Assembly (NCBI GenBank): GCA_963578885.1
Contig: CAUZEQ010000130.1
Span: 1-12,650 of the forward strand
DNA length: 12,650 nucleotides
Direction: 5' to 3'
DNA from: UBA8437 sp963578885
Lineage (GTDB): Bacteria > Planctomycetota > Planctomycetia > Planctomycetales > Planctomycetaceae
Made by a program: the position numbers and the translations under genes. Under the pieces are notes generated by a model. That model was not told where the DNA came from and did no database searches. It worked only from the letters and a program-made list of their open reading frames with translations. This document shows, one piece after another, positions 6,223-12,650 of the stretch. Each line of letters starts with the position of its first letter. Position 1 is the first letter of the stretch.

Positions 6223-8036
6223 GGGAGTGATGCCGATTGGAGGTTCCAGCTGTAGAGCACGAAGCCGATCTGGTCGGTCGACTCGTCGATCTGCACCGAC
6301 AGTGACTCGGGAGTCTCGGCGTAGACGAAGACGCGGATTTCTCCGGGCGGGAGCCTGAAATGAGCCGCCCTCACGCGGTCGGTGAAACCCAGGCTCCGCA
6401 GCACCAACGCCTCGTACAGGTCCTCGTAGGCCTCGTCGACCTCGCGGTACCGGTCGAACTCGGGGTCAAACGACTGAGTCAGCCGCCCGTCGCCGCGGTA
6501 GCTGGGGGGAGACATGGTGCCGGCCGGCTGGTCGAGCTGCAACAGGCCGTCGCGGTGAACCAGCCAATAGAATCGGCCTCCCACCAACACCGAGGCCTGG
6601 CGGATCGTCGAGGGAAACCCTTCGCCGGTGGAGAGCACCAGTGCCTGCAACTGGCCCCCGATCGCCTGGATGTCCACCACGCTCAGCTCGATCGACTGCC
6701 CCGGCAATCGGCCTTTGACCAGGAAGGTGCTCGAGGAGTACGGAGGGACATCGATCGAGAGGGCCGCGTCGCCGCCGTGCTCGATGAGGCCGGAGGATTT
6801 TTCGAGGTTCTGGGCGGTCGAGTACAGGCGGTTGCGGCCCGAGTGAGTGAACCGGTAGTTCCCACCTCGAGTCACCGCCGCCTCGACCCATTGCTGGTAT
6901 TCGAGGTCTCCGTCGGCGAGGTGATGGGCCACGGTGGCCGTGCGGATCGTCAACTTCGCGGCGTCGTCGCGGCGACCGACCATGAAGAAGATGCCGCTGA
7001 AGAGCACGACCGTGCCGCCGAGCAATCCCAGCACCACGCGGTAGTCCCGCTCGCCCTGCCCGAACACGAACCCGCCGGGAAACAGCACCACCATGTAGAC
7101 CAGGCAGGCCAGGTAGATCAGAGGCCAATTGCGGCGCGGCCGCGTCATGCTCCGCAAGGTGCTGAACAGCGCCGAGTCGTCGATCATGCCGAACGGGTCG
7201 AAGCCGTACATCGCCATCGACTCGGTGGCGTCCTTGGGCGTCCGGGGTGCTGCTCTCTGAGGAAACTCGTCGGGAATCTCCTCGACCCCGAACCCGTGGC
7301 GGATCACCCGACCGGCCCCGTAGCGGGTCACCGGGTTGGTCCCGTTGAGTCCCTTCAGGTCTCCGCCGAAGACGACCGGTCGACCGTCTGGAGCCTCGAG
7401 CAGATGCAGCGTCCCGCCCCGAGCCAGCCACTCCAGGAACGCCCGGCGGCGAACCGCCTCCCAGCGGGGGACATGATCCAGTGCCACCCCGGCCAGGCCA
7501 TCGGTGGCGGTAGAGACCGCCGGGAACCACGACTCGTCCAGGCTCCGCAATCGACCGCCTCGACCACTCAGCCGATCGGGCTCCTCGAGCAGCACCGTCG
7601 CCGGCTGACCCAGTCGTAACGTCCACGAACTCGTGTTCAACTCGCGACGTGTGCCGTCGGGTTCAATCCAGTCCAGCCGCCACGTGTCGTAGTCGCCCAG
7701 GACATACGGGTAGAAGCGAACCGGCCGGCGGGCACCCGACGAAACGAAGACCGTCCGCCGGATCGGAAGACCGACCGGCCAGTAGCCGCTCCGCAGACGC
7801 CTCAGCTCCAACTCGCCCGAAAGATCGCTGTTGCCGGGATTGTGGATGACCACCGTCAGAGGGTTGAAGGCGGGGGCCACCGCCCGGCCGTCGTAACCCC
7901 AGTGGAAGAACTCGATCTCGGGATCCGCCGCACACGCCGCGGATGACCACATACCCGCACACGACACCACCCACGCCAGTACGGCCGCGACTGCACGCGA
8001 GGGCCGTGGCAGTGGAGAAATGCAACGAGAGGTCAC
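6219..8036 (-). CDS. Exported membrane-anchored protein of the ABC operon, GldG-like layout
   Basis: The product is 605 residues. It has an N-terminal signal (hydrophobic core about 15-30, likely cleavage after 'ACAA' near 37), then a beta-rich region with 'NPLTVVIHNPG' (58-68). Next comes a region with 'RGGTLHLLEAPDG' (about 207-219) and 'YGAGRVIRHG' (about 240-249), resembling the class I glutamine-amidotransferase-like fold of some membrane proteins. Two adjacent membrane segments follow (about 303-325 and 332-353), then a second beta-rich domain of about 250 residues. No catalytic cysteine is evident, so enzymatic activity is not claimed. It is the first gene of the operon and its stop overlaps the ATPase start (ATGA). 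The pairing of an exported, membrane-anchored auxiliary protein with an ABC-2 transporter recalls GldG with GldA/GldF, although I see no sequence proof of homology. The GTG start at 8036 is chosen because it precedes the signal peptide; no strong Shine-Dalgarno is visible. Confidence 0.75.
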   Translation of the reverse strand: MTSRCISPLPRPSRAVAAVLAWVVSCAGMWSSAACAADPEIEFFHWGYDGRAVAPAFNPLTVVIHNPGNSDLSGELELRRLRSGYWPVGLPIRRTVFVSSGARRPVRFYPYVLGDYDTWRLDWIEPDGTRRELNTSSWTLRLGQPATVLLEEPDRLSGRGGRLRSLDESWFPAVSTATDGLAGVALDHVPRWEAVRRRAFLEWLARGGTLHLLEAPDGRPVVFGGDLKGLNGTNPVTRYGAGRVIRHGFGVEEIPDEFPQRAAPRTPKDATESMAMYGFDPFGMIDDSALFSTLRSMTRPRRNWPLIYLACLVYMVVLFPGGFVFGQGERDYRVVLGLLGGTVVLFSGIFFMVGRRDDAAKLTIRTATVAHHLADGDLEYQQWVEAAVTRGGNYRFTHSGRNRLYSTAQNLEKSSGLIEHGGDAALSIDVPPYSSSTFLVKGRLPGQSIELSVVDIQAIGGQLQALVLSTGEGFPSTIRQASVLVGGRFYWLVHRDGLLQLDQPAGTMSPPSYRGDGRLTQSFDPEFDRYREVDEAYEDLYEALVLRSLGFTDRVRAAHFRLPPGEIRVFVYAETPESLSVQIDESTDQIGFVLYSWNLQSASLP

Positions 8037-8361
8037 AGCTGGTCGGTCCCCGCTCGCATCCCATCACCAACTCGCACCCGAACAACCCCGGTGCACTCCG
8101 TACCTCATAATGTCCATTCTTGTAGATCGCGGTCATGGCTGGCAACACAGGCCAACCGGACATCAGCACCCCGGGCCGCTCAGGCCACAGACGGGGTTTG
8201 CCCGATGAGGTCAGGTTGGCTAGGCTGGACTCATTCACAGCGCCGACCCGCCGGGCCCCGGGTCTCGCGCCGGGTTCTCTCCCGCTGGGCGCACATTGAC
8301 ACCCGTCGTCCCGCCAGCATCCTGATTCGCTCCCTCGCGACCTGCCACGACGAGGCCTCCC
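8037..8361. other. Divergent intergenic region, 325 bp
   Basis: This region should hold the promoters of the ABC operon (minus) and the leucine-rich-repeat lipoprotein (plus). The best minus-strand sigma70-like match is TTGCCA (8145-8140) and TACAAG (8124-8119), but the 15-bp spacer is short, so it is weak. GACCCG (8245-8250) and CGGGTC (8259-8264) form a 6-bp GC-rich hairpin in the leader of the plus gene, and GCCAACC (8151-8157) is inverted as GGTTGGC (8214-8220). Such dyads are expected by chance in GC-rich DNA. I see no RNA gene and no convincing small coding sequence. Confidence 0.5.
8352..8355 (+). promoter_or_regulatory. Shine-Dalgarno GAGG for the LRR lipoprotein
   Basis: GAGG lies 6 bases before the ATG at 8362. 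It supports that start, which also yields a complete lipoprotein signal peptide. Confidence 0.5.
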
Positions 8362-11300
8362 ATGCGTGCCGTGATTGCAGCCGGACTGCTCGCCGTTCTC
8401 CTGGGCCTTTGCGGGGTGACCGGTTGCGGAGGCGATGAACCGCAACCGGATCCGGGGATCACGATCGGAGGCGGAAGTGATCCCGATCCCGGCCCCGATC
8501 CCGGCCCTGATGCCGATCCCGGCCCCGATGCCGATCCCGGCCCCGATGCTGGAACATCCCAGAAACCCGTCGCGGTGACGCCCGCGGTGCCCAGGACCGA
8601 AGAGCAGGCTCTGGAGGCGATCGGCGCGACACTGACCCGAGACCCTGACGGGACAATCCGATCCATCACCTGCTACCGCAACCGGCAGCTGAAAGACAGC
8701 CACCTCGCCCTGATCGCCACCTTCAAGCAACTCGCCGCCCTGGACCTCCGCGGCACCAGCCTCACCGATCAGGGCCTCAAGCACGTCGCCGCCCTGGAAG
8801 GTCTCGAGCAACTCTACCTCGGCAGTACCCAGGTCACCTCCGAAGGCCTCGCCCACCTGGGAAACCTCACCAACCTCAAGGTGCTCAACCTCCAGGGCCT
8901 CCCTGTGGACGCCGACAGTTTCACCGGCCATCTCGGAAGCCTGACGAGCATCTCGGGGCTCAACCTCGCCGGCACCGACTTCGACGACGCCGGTCTGGCG
9001 GCACTTGCCAGGCTGGGCAATCTCAAGGCACTGGTCCTACCCACCGCGATCACCGACGCGGGCCTGAAGCACCTCGCCGGCCACGTCCAACTCGAAACAC
9101 TCGTGCTCGACAAGAGCGGAGTGACCGACGAGGGTCTGGGCGACCTGGCCCCGTTGGCCGCACTCAAGCGGCTCTCACTCAGAGGCACTCGAGTGACGCT
9201 CGCGGGCATCTGCGGGCTGGCGGCTCCTCGCACCGAACTCGATATCGCCTTCAGCCAGGGCAGCCTGACCGAGGGCGTCATGGTGCTCTACCGAAACACC
9301 CGCAACGACGATCTCGCCGCCGTCGCTCGCCTCAAACAGCTCAAGGCACTCAAGCTCAACGACAGCGCCGTCGACGACGCCGGCTTGGCACACCTCTCGA
9401 AGATGTTCAACCTCGAACAACTCGTCCTCCCCCGTACGATCACCGACAAGGGACTCGTGCACCTGAGTCGACTCTCGGGGCTCAAACAACTCGCCGCTCT
9501 GGGCCAGGCGATCACCGGGAAGGGTTTGAGATCACTCGAGAGTCTGACGTCGCTGGAGGAGATTTCGGTCGATGGCACGCAGGTCGATGACATCGGCCTG
9601 GCCCACATCTCCCGCCTCGGAAACCTGCAGCGACTCAGCTGCCGCCGCACCCGGATCACCGATGCCGGCCTGGTCCACGTCGCAAAACTCTCTCTGCTGC
9701 AGACGCTGCGGCTGGGCTACAACAAGATCACCGACGCGGGCCTGGTCCACCTCGCCGGACTCTCCAACCTCCGACGTCTCTCGCTCAATCGTACCCAGGT
9801 CACCGGCACCGGAATCGCCTCGCTGGCACGACTCAAACGTCTCGAACTGCTCGACTTCGGTGGCACCACCGTCACCGCCACCGACATCGCCCCTCTGAAA
9901 ACAGCTCTGCCCAAGTGCGAATTCCGCTTCCCCGAAGATCCCCTCGTCTCGGCACTCAAGGCCAACGGCAACAAGCTGGTGAAGGCGCTGGAGCAGGTCG
10001 GGACGATCAAGACCGACAAGGGCCAGGTCACCGCCATCAACATCAACAACCGCCGGTTCTCCGACGCAGCGATCGCCCGCATCAAGGGACTCCGACAGGT
10101 CACACGCCTCAGCCTCACCGGCACCAAGGTCACAGACGAAGGGATGGCCGCACTGGCCGGCTACTCGAGGCTCACCGAACTCTGGATCGACCGGACCTCG
10201 ATCGGCGACAAGGGACTGGAACGTCTCAAGAGACTCAAGGGGCTCAAGAGAATCCTCGCTCGAGACTGCCCGGTGACTCTGCCCGGCGTCGTGGCACTCA
10301 CGAAGGCGATCCCGCGGGTCGAGATCTTTTTCCGAGGCGGCCGGTTCCACGCCGGGCGTCTCGAACTCGACCCGCCACTGGTCGAAGCCGACCTCGCCAA
10401 GCTCGGTGGAGCCTCCAGCATCAAAGTGCTCGATTTGGCCGGACTGGCCGTCAGCGACAACGCCATCGGGACGCTCAAGGAGCTGCCCGCACTCAGAGAA
10501 CTCGTGCTGACCAATTGCCGGATCACCGACGTGGGGCTGGTGCGGATTGCCGAGTTGAGCAAGCTCGAGGCACTGGACCTCTCGGGCACACGGCTGACCG
10601 ACATCGGATTGGGACCGATCGCTCGGCTCACTGAACTCAAGAAACTCAAGCTGGCTCGAGTCCCGGTGGGCAACGAGGGAGTGGCCCACCTGGCCAACCT
10701 GACCAAGCTCGAACAACTCTCGCTGGCGGGAACACGGATCGGAGGCAACGCGCTGGTTCACCTGGCCAAGCTCGATTCGCTCACTGTGCTCGACCTCTCC
10801 TCGACGCCTATCACCGACAACGTACTGCAGAAGTTCATCGCGCCGCGGACCGGGCTCAGAGCTCTGGGGCTGCGAGATACCAGCATCACCAGCGGAGGCA
10901 TGAAACACCTCAGGTCACTCGAAAACCTCCAGGTGCTGTGGCTCTCTCGGACCTCGATCTCCAACGCCGGACTCGCACAACTCACCTCACTGAAGTCACT
11001 CCATACTCTCGACCTCAGCCACACCCGCATCGACAACTCCGCCGGGGTTCAGCTGAAGAAGTTCCAGCGACTCAAGTCGCTGGAACTCTCCGGCACACTG
11101 GTCACCTCCGCGGCCGCCGCCGACCTCGCCGAAACACTCAAGGACTGCAAGCTGAAACACGCTCCCGACCCGCTGGTCGATGCGGTGGCTAAGACCGGAG
11201 GCAATGTGGCCGCGGCACTCAAGACCGTCTGCAAGGTCCGCAGCGAGCCCGACGGGACGATTACCGGACTCAGCGGCTGGAAACTCCCGCTGACCGACGC

Positions 11301-12000
11301 CGGACTCGGGTACCTCGTGCCCATCAAGAGCCTCAAAGTGCTCTCGCTGGTCAACTGCAATGTCAGCGATCGCGGCATCGTACGCCTCGGAGCACTCCCG
11401 GGACTGACCGAATTGTACCTCACCGATACCGACATCGGAGACCAGGCACTGGCGACCGTCGGCAGCCTGAAAAACCTCGAAGGACTCGGACTCAGCCGGA
11501 CACGGATCACCGACTCCGGCATGGTCCACCTCGCAGGCCTTACACGACTCACCGGACTCAACCTCAACCAGACCCGTATCGGAGACACCGGCCTGGAACA
11601 CGTCCGCGGACTCACCGCGCTCACTCACCTGGGGCTCAAGGAGACTCGAGTGACCAGCCGAGGACTGAGGCACCTGGCCAACTGCCAGGCACTGAGTGTC
11701 GTCTGGCTCGACAAGACTCGCATCACAGACGATGGGCTCAAGCCCCTGAGACGACTGCCCGCTCTCAAGCGGCTCTACCTCAGCTACACCAACATCACAG
11801 ACGTCGGCCTGCTCTATCTCAAGGACAACGCCACCTGCGAAGGACTCGAACTCAGCCACACCCGAGTCACCAACGCCGGACTCAAACACCTCTACACACT
11901 CAAGGGACTCGTCGGTCTCAACCTCAAAGGGACCCGCGTCACCGCCGTGGGAATTAAAGGGCTGCAAAAGGCACTCCCCAAGTGCCGTGTTGCCCTTTAG
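8362..12000 (+). CDS. Giant leucine-rich-repeat lipoprotein, about 42 repeats in five arrays
   Basis: The product is 1212 residues. The N-terminus is a lipoprotein signal with lipobox V-T-G-C, giving lipidated Cys22. A flexible Asp/Pro/Gly linker (about 34-66, repeated 'DPGPDA') would hold the rest away from the membrane. From about residue 78 onward there are about 42 leucine-rich repeats of 23-25 residues, consensus 'ITDAGLxHLAxLxxLxxLxLxxT', typical of planctomycete LRR proteins and suited to protein binding. The repeats form five arrays ended by irregular caps: two 'R-x-E-x-x-F' caps (near 288 and 650), two 'L...L-x-x-C' caps followed by 'DPLV' (near 523 and 933), and a final 'LQKALPKCRVAL'. 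After each DPLV comes a roughly 50-residue entry segment also recognisable at about 78-115. No enzymatic domain is visible. It is probably an extracytoplasmic scaffold or recognition protein with unknown ligand, and is transcribed away from the ABC operon. Confidence 0.9.
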   Translation: MRAVIAAGLLAVLLGLCGVTGCGGDEPQPDPGITIGGGSDPDPGPDPGPDADPGPDADPGPDAGTSQKPVAVTPAVPRTEEQALEAIGATLTRDPDGTIRSITCYRNRQLKDSHLALIATFKQLAALDLRGTSLTDQGLKHVAALEGLEQLYLGSTQVTSEGLAHLGNLTNLKVLNLQGLPVDADSFTGHLGSLTSISGLNLAGTDFDDAGLAALARLGNLKALVLPTAITDAGLKHLAGHVQLETLVLDKSGVTDEGLGDLAPLAALKRLSLRGTRVTLAGICGLAAPRTELDIAFSQGSLTEGVMVLYRNTRNDDLAAVARLKQLKALKLNDSAVDDAGLAHLSKMFNLEQLVLPRTITDKGLVHLSRLSGLKQLAALGQAITGKGLRSLESLTSLEEISVDGTQVDDIGLAHISRLGNLQRLSCRRTRITDAGLVHVAKLSLLQTLRLGYNKITDAGLVHLAGLSNLRRLSLNRTQVTGTGIASLARLKRLELLDFGGTTVTATDIAPLKTALPKCEFRFPEDPLVSALKANGNKLVKALEQVGTIKTDKGQVTAININNRRFSDAAIARIKGLRQVTRLSLTGTKVTDEGMAALAGYSRLTELWIDRTSIGDKGLERLKRLKGLKRILARDCPVTLPGVVALTKAIPRVEIFFRGGRFHAGRLELDPPLVEADLAKLGGASSIKVLDLAGLAVSDNAIGTLKELPALRELVLTNCRITDVGLVRIAELSKLEALDLSGTRLTDIGLGPIARLTELKKLKLARVPVGNEGVAHLANLTKLEQLSLAGTRIGGNALVHLAKLDSLTVLDLSSTPITDNVLQKFIAPRTGLRALGLRDTSITSGGMKHLRSLENLQVLWLSRTSISNAGLAQLTSLKSLHTLDLSHTRIDNSAGVQLKKFQRLKSLELSGTLVTSAAAADLAETLKDCKLKHAPDPLVDAVAKTGGNVAAALKTVCKVRSEPDGTITGLSGWKLPLTDAGLGYLVPIKSLKVLSLVNCNVSDRGIVRLGALPGLTELYLTDTDIGDQALATVGSLKNLEGLGLSRTRITDSGMVHLAGLTRLTGLNLNQTRIGDTGLEHVRGLTALTHLGLKETRVTSRGLRHLANCQALSVVWLDKTRITDDGLKPLRRLPALKRLYLSYTNITDVGLLYLKDNATCEGLELSHTRVTNAGLKHLYTLKGLVGLNLKGTRVTAVGIKGLQKALPKCRVAL
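8485..8550 (+). repeat. 18-bp tandem repeat in lipoprotein linker
   Basis: Three 18-bp units of the form GATCCCGGCCCCGATGCC start at 8497, 8515 and 8533 and differ at one base each. A 12-bp partial unit precedes them (8485-8496). They encode Asp-Pro-Gly-Pro-Asp-Ala. Expansion or contraction would change linker length without shifting the frame. Confidence 0.9.
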
Positions 12001-12002
12001 TT

Positions 12003-12023
12003 GCGCCGACGCGAAATCGGCGC
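12003..12023 (+). terminator. Hairpin just after the LRR lipoprotein stop
   Basis: GCGCCGA (12003-12009) pairs perfectly with TCGGCGC (12017-12023) around a 7-base loop, starting 3 bases after the stop codon. The position suits transcription termination or 3'-end protection. No T-run follows, so it is not a canonical intrinsic terminator. Confidence 0.35.
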
Positions 12024-12067
12024 CGGCCAAGAACCGAAAAACGTGATTCTCCGAGTGTTGACTCTGC

Positions 12068-12096
12068 TTGACAGTTGTCGAAAAAGAGAGTGAACT
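12068..12096 (+). promoter_or_regulatory. Possible sigma70-type promoter for the repeat-protein gene
   Basis: A perfect TTGACA (12068-12073) is followed after 17 bp by TGAACT (12091-12096), a poor -10 that matches three of six consensus bases. It is one of few consensus -35 boxes in an intergenic gap of this window, and no gene other than the one starting at 12193 could use it. The weak -10 would fit a promoter that needs an activator or another sigma factor. Confidence 0.35.
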
Positions 12097-12098
12097 AG

Positions 12099-12111
12099 GG
12101 CTACTGTAGCC
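12099..12111. promoter_or_regulatory. 13-bp dyad GGCTAC-T-GTAGCC, candidate operator
   Basis: The 6-bp arms are perfect, with one central base. It lies just downstream of the candidate -10, where a bound repressor could block transcription. The regulator is unknown. Confidence 0.35.
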
Positions 12112-12121
12112 ATTCTGCGGG

Positions 12122-12184
12122 CCACGTCACGCTGCCTTCAACAGCGCATTTCAGTCATGACGTGGAGAGACTCCGACTCAGGAG
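12122..12184 (+). promoter_or_regulatory. Structured leader ending at the Shine-Dalgarno
   Basis: CCACGTCA (12122-12129) pairs perfectly with TGACGTGG (12158-12165). Inside, directly abutting the 5' arm, CGCTG (12130-12134) pairs with CAGCG (12142-12146). Immediately downstream, CTCC (12171-12174) can pair either with GGAG (12164-12167), part of which belongs to the outer stem, or with GGAG of the Shine-Dalgarno (12181-12184). This could be a small translational switch. The 4-bp stems are weak. Confidence 0.35.
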
Positions 12185-12185
12185 G
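12180..12185 (+). promoter_or_regulatory. Strong Shine-Dalgarno AGGAGG
   Basis: A perfect AGGAGG lies 7 bases before the ATG at 12193. It is by far the best ribosome site in the window and fixes the start of the last gene. Confidence 0.85.
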
Positions 12186-12192
12186 GACGGCC

Positions 12193-12650
12193 ATGCGGAA
12201 GTTGTTCAACCAGTTTGCTTGCGCCTGGGTTCTGGCGGCCATGACCGCCGGTTCCGTGATCGGTCAGGGAATCCCTGGCGGCGGATCACCCGGTGGTGGA
12301 TCACCCGGTGGTGGATCACCCGGCGGCGGATCACCCGGCGGCGGATCACCCGGCGGCGGATCACCCGGCGGCGGAACTCCGGGATTCGATGATCCTGGTT
12401 CCGGTTCGCCCGGTGGAGGCATTCCTGGTTTCGACGACCCCGGTGGCGGCGATCCCGGCGGCGGATTCCCCGGTGGTGGCGATCCAGGCGGTGATCCCGG
12501 TAGTGGATTCCCCGGCGGTGGCGATCCGGGCGGTGATCCCGGTAGTGGATTCCCCGGTGGTGGCGACCCGGGTGGTGACCCAGGGAGTGGCTTCCCCGGT
12601 GGTGGCGATCCAGGCGGTGATCCCGGTAGTGGATTCCCCGGCGGTGGCGA
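12193..12650 (+). CDS. Secreted Gly/Pro/Asp-rich tandem-repeat protein, 3' end outside window
   Basis: The frame is open from the ATG at 12193 to the end of the window (152 codons, no stop). The first 25 residues form a signal peptide: basic 'MRKLF', hydrophobic 'CAWVLAAMTAGSVIG', probable cleavage just before or after Gln25. The mature part is low-complexity: six copies of Gly-Ser-Pro-Gly-Gly from a 15-bp repeat, a short spacer with 'PGFDDPG' twice, then a 14-residue unit, 'GFPGGGDPGGDPGS', repeated at least four times from a 42-bp repeat. It has no cysteines after the signal and no known domain. The composition suggests a flexible, extended extracellular or wall-associated polymer, although it lacks the Gly-X-Y pattern of collagen. 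An anchoring or functional domain may follow beyond the window. The strong Shine-Dalgarno suggests efficient translation. Confidence 0.85.
   Translation, partial: MRKLFNQFACAWVLAAMTAGSVIGQGIPGGGSPGGGSPGGGSPGGGSPGGGSPGGGSPGGGTPGFDDPGSGSPGGGIPGFDDPGGGDPGGGFPGGGDPGGDPGSGFPGGGDPGGDPGSGFPGGGDPGGDPGSGFPGGGDPGGDPGSGFPGGG
12283..12372 (+). repeat. 15-bp tandem repeat, six copies
   Basis: Six units of GGATCACCCGGYGGY start at 12283, 12298, 12313, 12328, 12343 and 12358. Only the third bases of two Gly codons vary (T in the first two units, C afterwards). A seventh, altered unit (GGAACT...) follows at 12373. Confidence 0.95.
12463..12650 (+). repeat. 42-bp tandem repeat, four full copies plus partial
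   Basis: Units begin at 12463, 12505, 12547 and 12589 with exact 42-bp spacing, and a fifth starts at 12631 and is cut by the window end. Units differ at a few, mostly third-codon, positions, so they are recent duplications. The true copy number cannot be seen. Confidence 0.95.

Noticed and set aside
6360..7619. 419-codon open frame on the plus strand
   Set aside because: It overlaps the operon's first gene entirely, is rich in Gln, His and Arg, and has no recognisable motif.
7663..8931. 422-codon open frame on the minus strand spanning the divergent promoter region
   Set aside because: It crosses two real genes and the intergenic gap, and its Gly/Ile repeats mirror the lipoprotein linker.
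9532..10908. 458-codon open frame on the minus strand
   Set aside because: It is antisense to leucine-rich repeats and its regularity reflects repeat codons. The same applies to 10996-12030.
12162..12392. 76-codon plus-strand frame over the start of the last gene
   Set aside because: It is out of frame with the strong Shine-Dalgarno and signal peptide. Its 'ITRRR' repeats are the shifted reading of the 15-bp array.
12283..12650. Regular repeats that could suggest a CRISPR array
   Set aside because: The repeats are contiguous with no unique spacers, keep the reading frame and vary mainly at third codon positions, so they are coding tandem repeats.

Overview
The window looks like chromosomal DNA of a G+C-rich bacterium, most probably a member of the Planctomycetota. 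This is inferred from protein character, not from a marker gene. The clues are a very long leucine-rich-repeat lipoprotein of the 'ITDAGL..L..L..L..L.L' type, a calcium-binding nonapeptide-repeat protein, a secreted protein of a kind I associate with that phylum, and poorly marked promoters. No rRNA, tRNA, CRISPR array, transposase or plasmid function is visible.

Layout, left to right. (1) Positions 1-1805 (+) hold the 3' part of an RTX-type protein with about 47 nonapeptides in three blocks separated by three copies of a roughly 50-residue linker. (2) Positions 1806-1961 are a cluster of palindromes resembling REP elements. Facing it on the minus strand (2254-1952) is a response-regulator receiver domain that stops inside one palindrome arm, before its last strand and the conserved lysine. 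I read it as a truncated gene. (3) Positions 2255-2526 are a divergent intergenic region with a 13-pair hairpin, followed by a secreted protein of unknown function (2527-3549, +). (4) Positions 8036-3554 (-) are a tightly overlapping three-gene operon: a membrane-anchored exported protein with an amidotransferase-like region, an ABC ATPase, and an ABC-2 permease that looks internally duplicated. The layout recalls Gld-type export systems in which an auxiliary exported protein accompanies an ABC-2 transporter. (5) Positions 8037-8361 are divergent intergenic DNA. (6) Positions 8362-12000 (+) encode a 1212-residue lipoprotein with about 42 leucine-rich repeats grouped in five arrays. (7) Positions 12001-12192 hold a hairpin, a TTGACA box, a 13-bp dyad, a nested-stem leader and a strong Shine-Dalgarno. 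These lead into a secreted Gly/Pro/Asp-rich tandem-repeat protein (12193 onward) that runs off the window.

Overall this is a cell-envelope and surface-protein neighbourhood: four of the seven genes encode proteins predicted to be exported or extracellular, and three of those are built from tandem repeats. The transporter operon is the only set with a clear joint function. Nothing proves that it exports the flanking proteins.
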